A stretch of DNA of 64,000 bases from NCBI RefSeq assembly GCF_035917235.1, contig NZ_CP108423.1, positions 930,001-994,000 of the forward strand. The letters are read 5' to 3'. Each line of letters begins with the position of its first letter. The stretch's first letter is position 1. The notes under the pieces are model-generated. The model was not told where the DNA came from. It did no database searches and was given only the letters and a program-made list of their open reading frames with translations. The DNA comes from Streptomyces sp. NBC_01294 (GTDB lineage Bacteria; Actinomycetota; Actinomycetes; Streptomycetales; Streptomycetaceae). The position numbers were made by a program, and so were the translations under genes. Below, piece by piece: positions 24,764-33,115 of this stretch.

Positions 24764-26083
24764 ATGGTCGCGGAACCTGGCGCATTAGACCCGACGGGGC
24801 AGAAACATGCAGACCAAGTGCCTCCCTACAAGGGTACGAGGTCGCTGGCACTTCCTTACTACGTCTATGCCGTCCTGTCCAATTCATTGTTCCAGCGTGG
24901 CGTTTTCGTTGTCTATCTGATCGACCAGGGTTTCTCGGCCGGCCAGATTGCGCTGCTGCAGACACTTCTCTATCTGGTCAGTGCACTGGCCGAGATCCCG
25001 ACCGGGTTCCTCGCCGACCGGATCGGGCGCCGAACGAGCATCGTTTTCGGACAGTCGCTCATCGCGCTGTGTCTGGTCGGCGAGGTCACGCTCTCCGGGT
25101 ATCCCTGGTTCGTCGCCATCTTCATCCTGTACGGCATCGGGATGGCGTTCGTCTCCGGAGCCGAGACAGCGCTGCTGTACGACCTGCTCCGGCGGCGCGG
25201 CCTGGAGATCCACTACGTCAAGGTGAAGTCCCGCTACACGACGCTGGGCTCCCTCACCATGGCGCTGGCCATCGCCGTGGGCGGCAGTCTCCAGAAGATC
25301 TCGTGGGAACTGGTGTACCTCGGCGCGGCTGTTGCCCTGACCCTGTCGGCCGTGGTGCTGATGGCCCGGGTGCCCGAGCTCCGGGGGAAGGACGTGGCCG
25401 ATCTCGACGAGCCGGCCGAGTCCGGTGACGACCGCGACGGTGGTGGAGACGGCGACACCGGCGCCGACGCCGACGCCGACGCCGACGGACCGCAACTGGG
25501 CAAGATGGCCGTACTGAAGAGCGTCACTCCCCGGCTGGCCTCCCTGGTCCTGGTCTCGGGACTGATGCACGCGACCATGACGCCCTACTTCATCTTCATC
25601 CAGGAAGCCCTCACCCATCAGGGCGTGGCCACCAGCCTCGTGAGCGCCGTGATGTCCGCCGCATTCCTCATCGGCGGATTCGCCCCCCTGTTGGCGGACC
25701 GGGCCAATCGGCGGCTCGGCGTACGCCTGCTGGTGCCGCTGACCCTGGCCGTCCTCATCGCGTCCCTCGGCTTCAGCGGCATGGAATGGGCGTGGCTCAC
25801 CATCGTGGTGTTCCTGCTCGCCGTGGGAGCCCCGGACATCACCGCCGTGGTGGTGGACGACGTCTTCAACCAGGGCGTGCCCTCGCGCTACCGCTCCAGC
25901 CTGCTGTCCGTCATCACGTTCGTCGAGTCGCTGCTGATCGCCTGCGGTTACTTCCTGCTGGGGTGGCTCATCGACACCTTCGGCTCCGGAACCGGGTTCG
26001 CCTGGTACGCGGCGGTCCCCGCCGCCGCCCTGGTCCTCAGCATTCCGTCGATCCTCAACGGCCGCTGGGTGAAGGCCGCCTGA
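24764..26083 (+). CDS. MFS transporter
   Basis: A 439-residue, 12-helix major facilitator protein. The loop 2-3 motif is clear (GFLADRIGRRTSIVFGQ). A hydrophilic, acidic central loop (about residues 225-250, with alternating Asp-Ala) separates the two six-helix halves, and the second half repeats the signature weakly (LLADRANRRLGVRLL). ATG 24764 is chosen because GGGGGAGG lies about 10 nt upstream. The substrate is unknown. It stands alone downstream of the rearranged region and converges with the GH88-type gene. Confidence 0.85.
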   Translation: MVAEPGALDPTGQKHADQVPPYKGTRSLALPYYVYAVLSNSLFQRGVFVVYLIDQGFSAGQIALLQTLLYLVSALAEIPTGFLADRIGRRTSIVFGQSLIALCLVGEVTLSGYPWFVAIFILYGIGMAFVSGAETALLYDLLRRRGLEIHYVKVKSRYTTLGSLTMALAIAVGGSLQKISWELVYLGAAVALTLSAVVLMARVPELRGKDVADLDEPAESGDDRDGGGDGDTGADADADADGPQLGKMAVLKSVTPRLASLVLVSGLMHATMTPYFIFIQEALTHQGVATSLVSAVMSAAFLIGGFAPLLADRANRRLGVRLLVPLTLAVLIASLGFSGMEWAWLTIVVFLLAVGAPDITAVVVDDVFNQGVPSRYRSSLLSVITFVESLLIACGYFLLGWLIDTFGSGTGFAWYAAVPAAALVLSIPSILNGRWVKAA

Positions 26084-26132
26084 GCAGAAGGGCACGCGGA
26101 GTCCTGATCCGTGGGAGCTTCACAGGACACTC

Positions 26133-27275
26133 CTAGACGCGGGTGATGTCCACGATCCCGTGCAGGGCGGCCAGGGCGAGCGTCAGGAAGAAGTCGCCCC
26201 AGATGAGTTCGTGCCGGACCGCCAGCCCCTTCGCCGCGTCGTAGCAGCCGTCCAGGAGCATGCCGGGCGGGCGGCCGGGGGCCCGGCCGGTGAGGTGGTT
26301 CCGCGCGAGGCGGTCGAGGACCGCCTCGGCCCGGGCCGCGTACTGCGCCGCCCGGGGGCCGGGGACCCGGGCGAGTTTCAGCAGGGCGACCGCCGTGATC
26401 GCGGCGGCCGAGGTGTCGAGGGGCCCGTCCGGCCGCAAGGCGTCGGCGGGCGGGACGAGCGGTCCGGCCGGGGCTGCCTGCGGCGCGAGCAGGACGGCGG
26501 CCGCCTGTTCGAGGCGGGCCGTGCCGCCGGCCGAGACCTCCGGACGCAGCAGGGCGTCGGCGACGGCGAGCAACAGCCAGGCCCGTCCGCGGCTCCAGCC
26601 CGGCGGCGGGTCCTCGCAGGGTTGCCAGCCCGCGCCCGCGTCGAAGCGCAGGGCGGGGCGGATGTGCGGATTCCGTCCTTCATAAGGACCCGCGCCCTCG
26701 CCCTCGCCCTCGCCCGCGCCGAGGCAGAGGTCGAGGTGGCGGTGGAGGTGGTCCGCGGCCGCGGCCGCCCCTCGTGGTCCCGCGCCCGCCAGCAGGGGTA
26801 CGGTCCCGGGAACCGCGTCCACGCGGGCGAGCAGGCGGGGGCCGCCCAGTGCGTCGCCCCAGGGCACGAGCCCGAGTTCGCGGTCGTACGCCGACAGGCA
26901 GGCCCGGGCCGCCCGCGCGCGGAGCGCGGCGGCTTCGGCGTCGTCCCCGGCCGGAGCGGTCCCGTACCAGAAGATCAGTCCCCGGGTGGCGGTGTCGGCG
27001 CCCACCCACGGTTCGAGGCGGGCCGTGCACGCGGCGGCCGCCCGCCGGTCGTCCTCGGCTCCGGTGTACCGCGCCCGCAGCCAGAGCAGCCCGGCCCAGA
27101 AGCCTCCGGTCCAGGATCCGCGGCCGGTCGTCGTCCACCGCCCGTCGCCCGGTTCGGCGTACAGCGGGAAGCGGGAGCCCACCGCCGCCCCGGTCACGGC
27201 CACCCGCCCGATGACGTCCGCCAGCGCCTGGCCGAGCCGGTCGCCGGGGGTACCGGACTCCATCGTGCCGCTCAC
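26133..27275 (-). CDS. GH88-type unsaturated glycuronyl hydrolase-like protein
   Basis: A 380-residue (alpha/alpha)6-barrel protein. The N-terminal WTTTGRGSWTGGFWAGLLWL and the C-terminal YDAAKGLAVRHELIWGDFFL are typical of GH88/GH105 enzymes that hydrate the unsaturated uronic acid left by polysaccharide lyases. GTG 27275 has GGAAGGGAAG upstream and overlaps the transporter stop by 4 bp. A short run of alternating Gly-Glu near residue 192 is encoded by a CTCGCC repeat. With the upstream MFS gene it forms a two-gene operon that may import and cleave a disaccharide. No polysaccharide lyase is nearby. Confidence 0.8.
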   Translation of the reverse strand: MSGTMESGTPGDRLGQALADVIGRVAVTGAAVGSRFPLYAEPGDGRWTTTGRGSWTGGFWAGLLWLRARYTGAEDDRRAAAACTARLEPWVGADTATRGLIFWYGTAPAGDDAEAAALRARAARACLSAYDRELGLVPWGDALGGPRLLARVDAVPGTVPLLAGAGPRGAAAAADHLHRHLDLCLGAGEGEGEGAGPYEGRNPHIRPALRFDAGAGWQPCEDPPPGWSRGRAWLLLAVADALLRPEVSAGGTARLEQAAAVLLAPQAAPAGPLVPPADALRPDGPLDTSAAAITAVALLKLARVPGPRAAQYAARAEAVLDRLARNHLTGRAPGRPPGMLLDGCYDAAKGLAVRHELIWGDFFLTLALAALHGIVDITRV

Positions 27276-28552
27276 GTCTTCCCTTCCGGTCGGTGGGCTC
27301 GGTCCAGCCGGCCCGGTCGGTCCCGCCGGTCCCGTACCGCCCAGAGGAAGGCGACGGCTCCCGCCGCCGCGAACTCCGCCGCCACCAGCAGCCAGCCCGG
27401 TCCGTACCGTCCGCTCTGCGCGAGCAGGCCGAACAGCGGCGGTCCCACCGCGAATCCGGCGAAGAACCCGGCCGCCACGAGCGCCGAGTCCTGTCCGGCC
27501 CGGCCCGGGGCGGCCCGCTGCATGACCAGCACCATCGAGACGGCGTTGCCGGAGACGGCGAACACGCCGACGGCAACCGCACCGACCCACACCAGCGGAC
27601 CCGCGGCCAGAGCGGCCGCCAGCAGAACCGCCGCTCCCAGAGCGCCACATGCGAGCCAGCCGGGGAGCCACTCGGCGCGCCCGGGGCGGGCCGCCTTCGA
27701 CCACCCCACCCGGCCCACGATCCCCGCCACGCCCAGTACGGCGACCAGCGCGCCCGCCGTCGTCGCGCCCATGCCCAGGCGCTGCGCACCGAAGAGAGCC
27801 AGGTAGGTGTTGACCGAGGCGATTCCGGCGCCGAGGAACAGCGAGAAGACCGCCAGCCAGGCCGTCATCCCCCGCGGCACGAGCGTCGTACGGGGACCCG
27901 CGGCGGGCGGCGGCTGGTCCGCGGGGAGCACGCGCAGGGCCCACATTCCGCAGAGCAGGGCCGCACCGGCGCCCGTCCACACCGCGCCGCGCCAGCCGAT
28001 CCCGCCCGCGAGCAGTGCGAGCGGCAGTCCGGCCGCGAAGGCGCCCAGTTGCACACCGGACTGCTTGAGCCCGGTCACCGCGCCCCGCCGGGCGGGCGGG
28101 ACGGAACGCAGAACGGCCTTGTTGGTCGCCGGGTTGGCCAGCGCCTGCGGTACTCCGCCCAGGGCGACGGCGCCCAGCAGCAGACCGGCGCCGGGCGCGG
28201 CGCCGATCAGGGCGAGCGCGGCGGCGGAGAGCAGCAACAGGGCTACCAGCGAACGCCGTGGACCGATCCGGTCCACGATCCGGCCCCCGGCCGGTGACAG
28301 GACGGCGGCGGTGCCGAACCCGATCGTGGTCGTCAGTCCCAACACCGCGGGAGAGATGCCCAGTTCGTCGACCAGCCGCGGGCCCAGCGCACCGAGCAGG
28401 AACAGCTGCAGCATCGAGAACGCCATGGCGCAGGTGAGGAGCGCGGTCAACCACCGGCCCGCCCCGTCGTCCGCCGCCGCTCTCGCCGCGCCATCCGCCG
28501 CCGCTGCCGGCGATGCGGTCGCCGTCGGCTCCGCCGCCCCTTCCGCCGTCAC
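27272..28552 (-). CDS. MFS transporter, cotranscribed with GH88-type gene
   Basis: A 426-residue, 12-helix transporter starting at GTG 28552 with GGGAAGGGAG upstream. The signature loop GGRIVDRIGPRRSLVALLLL follows helix 2. Helix 5 carries GLKQSGVQLGAFAAGLPLAL, often seen in transporters of the cyanate/sugar-acid type. It is translationally coupled to the hydrolase through a GTGA overlap, so its substrate is probably related, for example an unsaturated uronyl disaccharide. This link is inference. Confidence 0.82.
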   Translation of the reverse strand: MTAEGAAEPTATASPAAAADGAARAAADDGAGRWLTALLTCAMAFSMLQLFLLGALGPRLVDELGISPAVLGLTTTIGFGTAAVLSPAGGRIVDRIGPRRSLVALLLLSAAALALIGAAPGAGLLLGAVALGGVPQALANPATNKAVLRSVPPARRGAVTGLKQSGVQLGAFAAGLPLALLAGGIGWRGAVWTGAGAALLCGMWALRVLPADQPPPAAGPRTTLVPRGMTAWLAVFSLFLGAGIASVNTYLALFGAQRLGMGATTAGALVAVLGVAGIVGRVGWSKAARPGRAEWLPGWLACGALGAAVLLAAALAAGPLVWVGAVAVGVFAVSGNAVSMVLVMQRAAPGRAGQDSALVAAGFFAGFAVGPPLFGLLAQSGRYGPGWLLVAAEFAAAGAVAFLWAVRDRRDRPGRLDRAHRPEGKT

Positions 28553-28756
28553 GAAGTCTCCCTTCCCAGGACGTTGAACTCTTCGACCGACCGGGTAGGC
28601 AGTCGGATGGAGCGGCGGACCGGTTCCCCCGTTCCGTTGTGCCCTGCACCACACGAGGCGGGCGGCCAAGCCGTGACACGGCGGGCCGCAGGAACTTGTC
28701 CGGAAGTGCGCACCCTGATGTGCGGCTCGGGAGGCCGGTGCAAGGATGAGCCCTCC

Positions 28757-29470
28757 ATGAGGCCGGTCCGCTGTCTACGCGCTTTACGGGCTGCGATGTT
28801 CGCAGCCCTCTGCGTGCTGCTCGCGGCCACCGGCCACGTGCTCATGTCGGGGACGGCGGTGCCCTGGTGGGCGGCGTTCGCCGCGCTGGCCGGTACGGCG
28901 GCGGCGGCCTGGTCCCTCGCCGGCCGGGAACGCGGGCTGCTCGCCGTCACGGCCGCGGCCGTGACCGTCCAGGCCGTGCTGCACGCGGGGTTCTCCCTGG
29001 CCCAGTCCCTCGCGGCCCAGACCCTCGTCCCGTCCGCGGCGACGGCCGGAACCGGGCGGATGCCGCACCCGCCGCCCGGAGCCGGGACATCGGAGGCCGC
29101 CGCCCACGCCCACCACGGCGTGCACGAGATGGCGGACGCCGCGTCGACCACGGCCGCGGGGCCGCTGTCGGCGGGTGGCCACGAGGCCGCCGCCATGTCA
29201 CCGGCCGGGATGCTGGCCGCCCACCTGCTGGCCGCCGTGCTGTGCGGCCTGTGGCTCGCCTACGGCGAACGGGCCGCCTTCCGCGTCGCGCGCGCCGTCG
29301 GCGCACGGCTGTGGACCCCGCTGCGCCTGCTGCTCCGCCCGGCCGCGCCCGCGCACCGGCCGCCGCGCCTCCGGGTACGCCGCCGGCGCCACGACCGCGC
29401 GCCGCGGCGCCTCTTCCTCTCCCATGCCATCACCTCACGGGGTCCGCCCGCGGGAACCGCTGTCCTCTGA
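28757..29470 (+). CDS. Membrane protein with His/Met-rich extracytoplasmic loop
   Basis: A 237-residue protein starting at ATG 28757 (CAAGGATGAG upstream). It has three N-terminal helices (AAMFAALCVLLAATGHVLMS and two more), then a loop of about 70 residues rich in His and Met (MPHPPPGAG, AAAHAHHGVHEMA, GHEAAAMSPAGM), a fourth helix (LAAHLLAAVLCGLWLAY), and an Arg-rich cytoplasmic tail. His/Met-rich loops of this kind often bind copper. It lies directly upstream of an ECF sigma factor and could be a cognate sensor, but no zinc-binding anti-sigma motif is present. Confidence 0.7.
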   Translation: MRPVRCLRALRAAMFAALCVLLAATGHVLMSGTAVPWWAAFAALAGTAAAAWSLAGRERGLLAVTAAAVTVQAVLHAGFSLAQSLAAQTLVPSAATAGTGRMPHPPPGAGTSEAAAHAHHGVHEMADAASTTAAGPLSAGGHEAAAMSPAGMLAAHLLAAVLCGLWLAYGERAAFRVARAVGARLWTPLRLLLRPAAPAHRPPRLRVRRRRHDRAPRRLFLSHAITSRGPPAGTAVL

Positions 29471-29634
29471 CAGCTGGTTACCCGAGCCGCGTCCGCGACT
29501 GCTCCCGCACTCGCACCCACACCCGCATGTGGCGCCTCGGGCCTCGGTCATGCCCTCCGGCAGGCCGTACCCCTCACCGGCCCCGCCCCTCGTGGCGGCG
29601 CCGGACACCCCTTATCCGTAAGGACCTTGTGGCG

Positions 29635-30357
29635 ATGACTCCTGCCCTGCCCACCCAGACGACCCGTGCCGCCGACGAACGGCCGGCCCGGCACACCCAG
29701 GACTCCGACGCGGCGGTGACCCGGCTGGCGCTCGCCGCCCGCGACGGCGACCCCGTGAAGACCGACCGGTTCGTCCGCGCGCTGCACCGCGACGTCTGGC
29801 GCTACGTGGCCTACCTGAGCGCCGACCCGCAGGCGGCCGACGACCTAACCCAGGACGTGTTCCTGCGGGCCCTCGCCGGCCTCCACCGGTTCGAAGGCCG
29901 TTCCTCCGCGCGGACCTGGCTGCTGTCGATAGCCCGTCGCACGGTCGTCGACAGCCTGCGGCACGCGGCCGCCCGGCCCAGACTCTCGGACCGCCACGAC
30001 TGGCAGACGGCCGCCGAACTGGCCCAGCCGTACGACGTACCGGGCTTCGAGGACGGCATCGCCCTGGCGGAACTCCTGGCCACGATCCCGGCGGAGCGCC
30101 GGGAGGCCCTGGTCCTGACCCAGTTGCTCGGTCTGCCCTACGCGGAGGCGGCGACGGCGATCGGCTGCCCGATCGGGACCGTCCGCTCCCGCGTCGCCCG
30201 CGCCCGTACGTCCCTCATCGCGCTCCTGACGGACACGCAGACGGAGACGCAGGCGGACCCGCGGACGGCTGCTGCGGCGCCGGAGCACCCCGCGCCACGG
30301 CAGGACCGGACCTCCAGGGCGGCGCGGGACGTCGTGCTGACGGCGTCGTCGGCCTGA
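29635..30357 (+). CDS. ECF RNA polymerase sigma factor
   Basis: A 240-residue sigma-70 family factor of the extracytoplasmic-function class. Region 2: RYVAYLSADPQAADDLTQDV and TWLLSIARRTVVDSLRHAA. Region 4: IPAERREALVLTQLLGLPYA, followed by GCPIGTVRSRVARARTSL. A C-terminal tail of about 40 residues is rich in Thr/Gln/Arg. ATG 29635 follows AAGGACC; a GTG two codons earlier is possible. No anti-sigma gene with a recognisable ZAS domain is adjacent; the membrane protein upstream is the only candidate partner. The overall look is closest to SigC/SigK-like actinobacterial factors. A strong terminator follows. Confidence 0.88.
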   Translation: MTPALPTQTTRAADERPARHTQDSDAAVTRLALAARDGDPVKTDRFVRALHRDVWRYVAYLSADPQAADDLTQDVFLRALAGLHRFEGRSSARTWLLSIARRTVVDSLRHAAARPRLSDRHDWQTAAELAQPYDVPGFEDGIALAELLATIPAERREALVLTQLLGLPYAEAATAIGCPIGTVRSRVARARTSLIALLTDTQTETQADPRTAAAAPEHPAPRQDRTSRAARDVVLTASSA

Positions 30358-30370
30358 TCCTGCGGGCATG

Positions 30371-30419
30371 CGCGCGGGAGGGACCGCAGGCCGTGCGCCC
30401 CACCGGTCCCTCCCGCGCG
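30371..30419 (+). terminator. Strong hairpin terminator after ECF sigma gene
   Basis: A perfect 16-bp stem (CGCGCGGGAGGGACCG with CGGTCCCTCCCGCGCG) and a 17-nt loop, starting 14 bp after the stop codon. The remaining gap to 30655 holds the promoter of the next operon; a TATC-containing, less GC-rich stretch lies near 30477-30515. Confidence 0.85.
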
Positions 30420-30654
30420 ACGGCCGGGACCGGCCTGCGCGCGGCCTCGGGCGGCGGGCGGGGCCGAGCGCGGCAATGTATCAGCCTTTCGAGGATCCGC
30501 CAGGATGTTTATCCGATGGTGATGTCCTCCCGCAGCGCCACCACACCGGGCACTAGCGTCCCGTGACACCCCGGGAAAGCGGGTGTGCACCGCACGGCAC
30601 GTGCGGACCCTCCTGCCCCGCCACCCTCCCGGCCCCCTGGAGCAAGGAGGCACA

Positions 30655-31332
30655 GTGCTGTCATTGCGGCGGAGATCCATCAGCAGCTTGTCGGTGGCCA
30701 CGCGATACGCGATCGGAAGCGGCGTCGTCATCACCGCCCTGGCCCTCACCCTGATCGCGCTGCTGATACCCGTGGACAGTTTCGACGGGCGGGCCTCGGC
30801 CGCCGTCGCGGTCCCGGCGGACGTGGACGACGGCGCCGGAACGCTGAGCACGGCGTACGGCCCGCTGACCGCGGCCGACCGGGACTTCGTACGGAAGGTC
30901 CGGCTCGCCGGCCTGTGGGAGCTGCCCGCAGGACGGCAGGCCCAGCAGCGCGGGACGCGCCCCGCGGTGCGCACGGCCGGAGAGCACCTCGTCGACGGCC
31001 ACGCCGAACTGGACCGACAGGTCATCCAGGTCGGCCAGGCCCTCGGCATCGACCTGCCCAACCAGCCCTCCGCGCAGCAGCAGGACTGGCTGGGCCAGCT
31101 GACCCGCGCCAAGGGAGACGAATACGAACGGCTGTTCACCCAGCTGCTGCGCCGAGCGCACGGAAAGGTGTTCGCCCTGCTGGCCGGAATCCGGGCTCAG
31201 ACCCGCAACTCCATGGTGCGAGCCCTCGCCACGTCCGCCAACGCCACGGTCCTGGACCACATCACGGTCCTCGAAGACACCGGCCTGGTCGACTTCGACG
31301 CGCTTTCCGACAATGTCCAACCGACGAAGTGA
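30655..31332 (+). CDS. Secreted/membrane-anchored DUF4142 protein
   Basis: A 225-residue protein starting at GTG 30655 after AAGGAGG. An N-terminal hydrophobic segment (residues about 20-42) anchors or exports it. Residues 70-210 match the DUF4142 ferritin-like helical bundle: TAADRDFVRKVRLAGLWELP at the start, AVRTAGEHLVDGHAELDRQV with paired His, and ATSANATVLDHITVLEDTGL at the end. DUF4142 proteins are extracytoplasmic, with suspected but unproven redox or metal roles. It is immediately followed by the DUF1996 gene (9-bp gap), so the two are cotranscribed. Confidence 0.82.
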   Translation: MLSLRRRSISSLSVATRYAIGSGVVITALALTLIALLIPVDSFDGRASAAVAVPADVDDGAGTLSTAYGPLTAADRDFVRKVRLAGLWELPAGRQAQQRGTRPAVRTAGEHLVDGHAELDRQVIQVGQALGIDLPNQPSAQQQDWLGQLTRAKGDEYERLFTQLLRRAHGKVFALLAGIRAQTRNSMVRALATSANATVLDHITVLEDTGLVDFDALSDNVQPTK

Positions 31333-31341
31333 AGTGATCGC

Positions 31342-32715
31342 ATGAGCCAAAAGGGCCACAAACGCCCGAGGTTGTCGAACAAACTCCTGGGCGTGGTCTG
31401 CGCGCTCGCGCTGGGCGGGGGCGGGGTGGCCGTCGTGGCCGGCAACGCGTCCGCGGGCCAGGAGGGCGAGCGCGCCGCGCAGACGACGACCATCGACTGC
31501 CCCGACGTGGGAGAGAAGCTCACCGCCGTCCCCGACCAGGCCAAGGCCGAGGTCGACAAGAACCTCGCCCAGCTGGACGACCAGGTGGCCGACGCCTACC
31601 GCAAGCTCGCCGCCGGCGAGGCCAAGGGCGACGCCCTTCTCGGTCAGCTCAAGGGACAGCGGGACAAGACCATCGCCGGCATGGCCGACGCGATCGGCCG
31701 CTCCGCCGAACGCCCCCAGGAGCTCGCGTCGTTGAGCGCGTGCACGATGAAGAAGGCGCCCGCCGCCGAGGACGGCGGGGGCGGCGCCCAGGCCGAGGGC
31801 CAGCGCGGTGCCGCCCAGGCCGCCGGACAGAAGGGCGGGCCGGCGAAGAGCGACTTCGTCAACATCACCAAGATCCGGCCGAACGTCCGCACGCCCGCGC
31901 CCGCGAGGGGTGCGTCCACGGGTTCCTTCAGCTCGCAGTGCGGCCGCAACGAGAACGGCCACTTCAACCCCGACAACGTCATCGTCGCGCCCGGCGTCTC
32001 CAACGGCGCCCACCACATGCACGACTACGTGGGCAACAAGTCCACCGACGCCTTCTCCACCAACGACAGCCTCGCCAAGTCCGGCACCACCTGCGGCAAC
32101 GGCGACCAGTCCAGCTACTACTGGCCCGTGCTGCGGTTGCGCGACGGCAAGAAGGAGCGGGACGCCCAGGCGCCCGGCGGCGGCCAGGACGGCAACGTCG
32201 GCACCATCCTGCAGCCGAAGCAGGTGTCGATCACCTTCAAGGGCAGTCCCGTCAGCAAGGTCACGGCCATGCCGCGCTTCCTGCGCATCATCACCGGTGA
32301 CGCCAAGGCCTTCACCAACGGCACGGCCAACGCGAACGCCTCGTGGAGCTGCACCGGATTCGAGAACCGCCAGCTGAAGGACAAGTACCCGACCTGCCCG
32401 AAGGGCAGCGACGTGGTGCGCACCCACACCTTCCAGAGCTGCTGGGACGGCAAGAACATCGACAGCGCCAACCACCGGACCCATGTGGCCTTCCCCGACC
32501 GCAACGGCCGCTGCCAGAAGGGCTTCACCGCGATCCCGCAGCTGGTGATGCGCCTCACCTACGGGGTGGCGCCGGGTGCCCGCTTCGCCGTGGACAGCTT
32601 CCCCGAGCAGCTGCACAAGCCGGTGACCGACCACGACGACTTCATCAACGTGATGTCGAACGGCCTGATGAACAAGGCCGTGGGCTGCATCAACGACGGA
32701 CGCACCTGCCGCTGA
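31342..32715 (+). CDS. Secreted DUF1996 protein
   Basis: A 457-residue protein with a signal peptide (LLGVVCALALGGGGVAVVAGNASA). Residues 50-170 form a charged helical, coiled-coil-like spacer. From about residue 175 the DUF1996 domain runs to the end, with the conserved GAHHMHDYVGNKSTDAF segment (family HxHxF-type motif), CTGFENRQ, and HTFQSCWDGKNIDSANHRTH followed by VAFPDRNGRC. DUF1996 is widespread in fungi and Streptomyces, is secreted, and has no known activity; the paired His and Cys suggest metal or substrate binding. It is the second gene of an operon with the DUF4142 protein. Confidence 0.85.
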   Translation: MSQKGHKRPRLSNKLLGVVCALALGGGGVAVVAGNASAGQEGERAAQTTTIDCPDVGEKLTAVPDQAKAEVDKNLAQLDDQVADAYRKLAAGEAKGDALLGQLKGQRDKTIAGMADAIGRSAERPQELASLSACTMKKAPAAEDGGGGAQAEGQRGAAQAAGQKGGPAKSDFVNITKIRPNVRTPAPARGASTGSFSSQCGRNENGHFNPDNVIVAPGVSNGAHHMHDYVGNKSTDAFSTNDSLAKSGTTCGNGDQSSYYWPVLRLRDGKKERDAQAPGGGQDGNVGTILQPKQVSITFKGSPVSKVTAMPRFLRIITGDAKAFTNGTANANASWSCTGFENRQLKDKYPTCPKGSDVVRTHTFQSCWDGKNIDSANHRTHVAFPDRNGRCQKGFTAIPQLVMRLTYGVAPGARFAVDSFPEQLHKPVTDHDDFINVMSNGLMNKAVGCINDGRTCR

Positions 32716-32785
32716 CGCCGGCGACACGGACCCGTGCGGATTCACACGGAACCGCACGGGTCCACACGGGTCTGCACAGCTCTCC

Positions 32786-32842
32786 ACAGGTCCGCACGGG
32801 GTCTACACAGGTCCGCACGGGGTCTACACAGGTCCGCACGGG
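32786..32842. repeat. 21-bp tandem repeat, 2.7 copies
   Basis: Three consecutive copies begin ACAGGTCCGCACGGG; the first two are identical over 21 bp and the third is partial. More degenerate relatives of the unit flank it from about 32740 to 32925. The surrounding stretch 32716-33115 is non-coding. Confidence 0.8.
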
Positions 32843-32985
32843 CCTCCGGTCCACACGGGTCCGCTCGGGTCCCCTGCGGTCCGCACCGTCCGCACAGGTC
32901 CCGCGGCCCGCACAGGTCCACGGGACCCCCTCCGCTCCCGGGACGGGCGCTTCCCTCCCCCACCCACCGCGCCCGCCCCGGGAAA

Positions 32986-33019
32986 GGTGTTGGCCCGAAG
33001 CCGACTTCGGGCCAACACC
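32986..33019. terminator. Perfect 15-bp inverted repeat
   Basis: GGTGTTGGCCCGAAG, 4-nt loop, CTTCGGGCCAACACC. It probably acts as a terminator for the DUF4142-DUF1996 operon, 270 bp past its stop, although the distance is long. Confidence 0.6.
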
Positions 33020-33068
33020 GCACGCGTGTGCCCGGCCGCGTCCCGACGGAGCACACGCACACAAAACC

Positions 33069-33106
33069 GCCCGGCCCGGCCCCGTGACGACGGGACCGGG
33101 CCGGGC
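33069..33106. terminator. Hairpin terminator of the PucR-like gene
   Basis: A 17-bp stem with one mismatch (GCCCGGCCCGGCCCCGT with ACGGGACCGGGCCGGGC) and a 4-nt loop, 10 bp beyond the minus-strand stop at 33116. It is close enough to serve that gene and may also stop rightward transcription. Confidence 0.8.
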
Positions 33107-33115
33107 GGCCGTGGT

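Noticed and set aside
28757..29470. Zinc-binding anti-sigma factor for the adjacent ECF sigma gene
   Set aside because: The His/Met-rich protein has several membrane helices and lacks the HxxxCxxC anti-sigma motif.
32786..32842. CRISPR-like direct repeats
   Set aside because: The 21-bp units are contiguous with no unique spacers and no cas genes are nearby.
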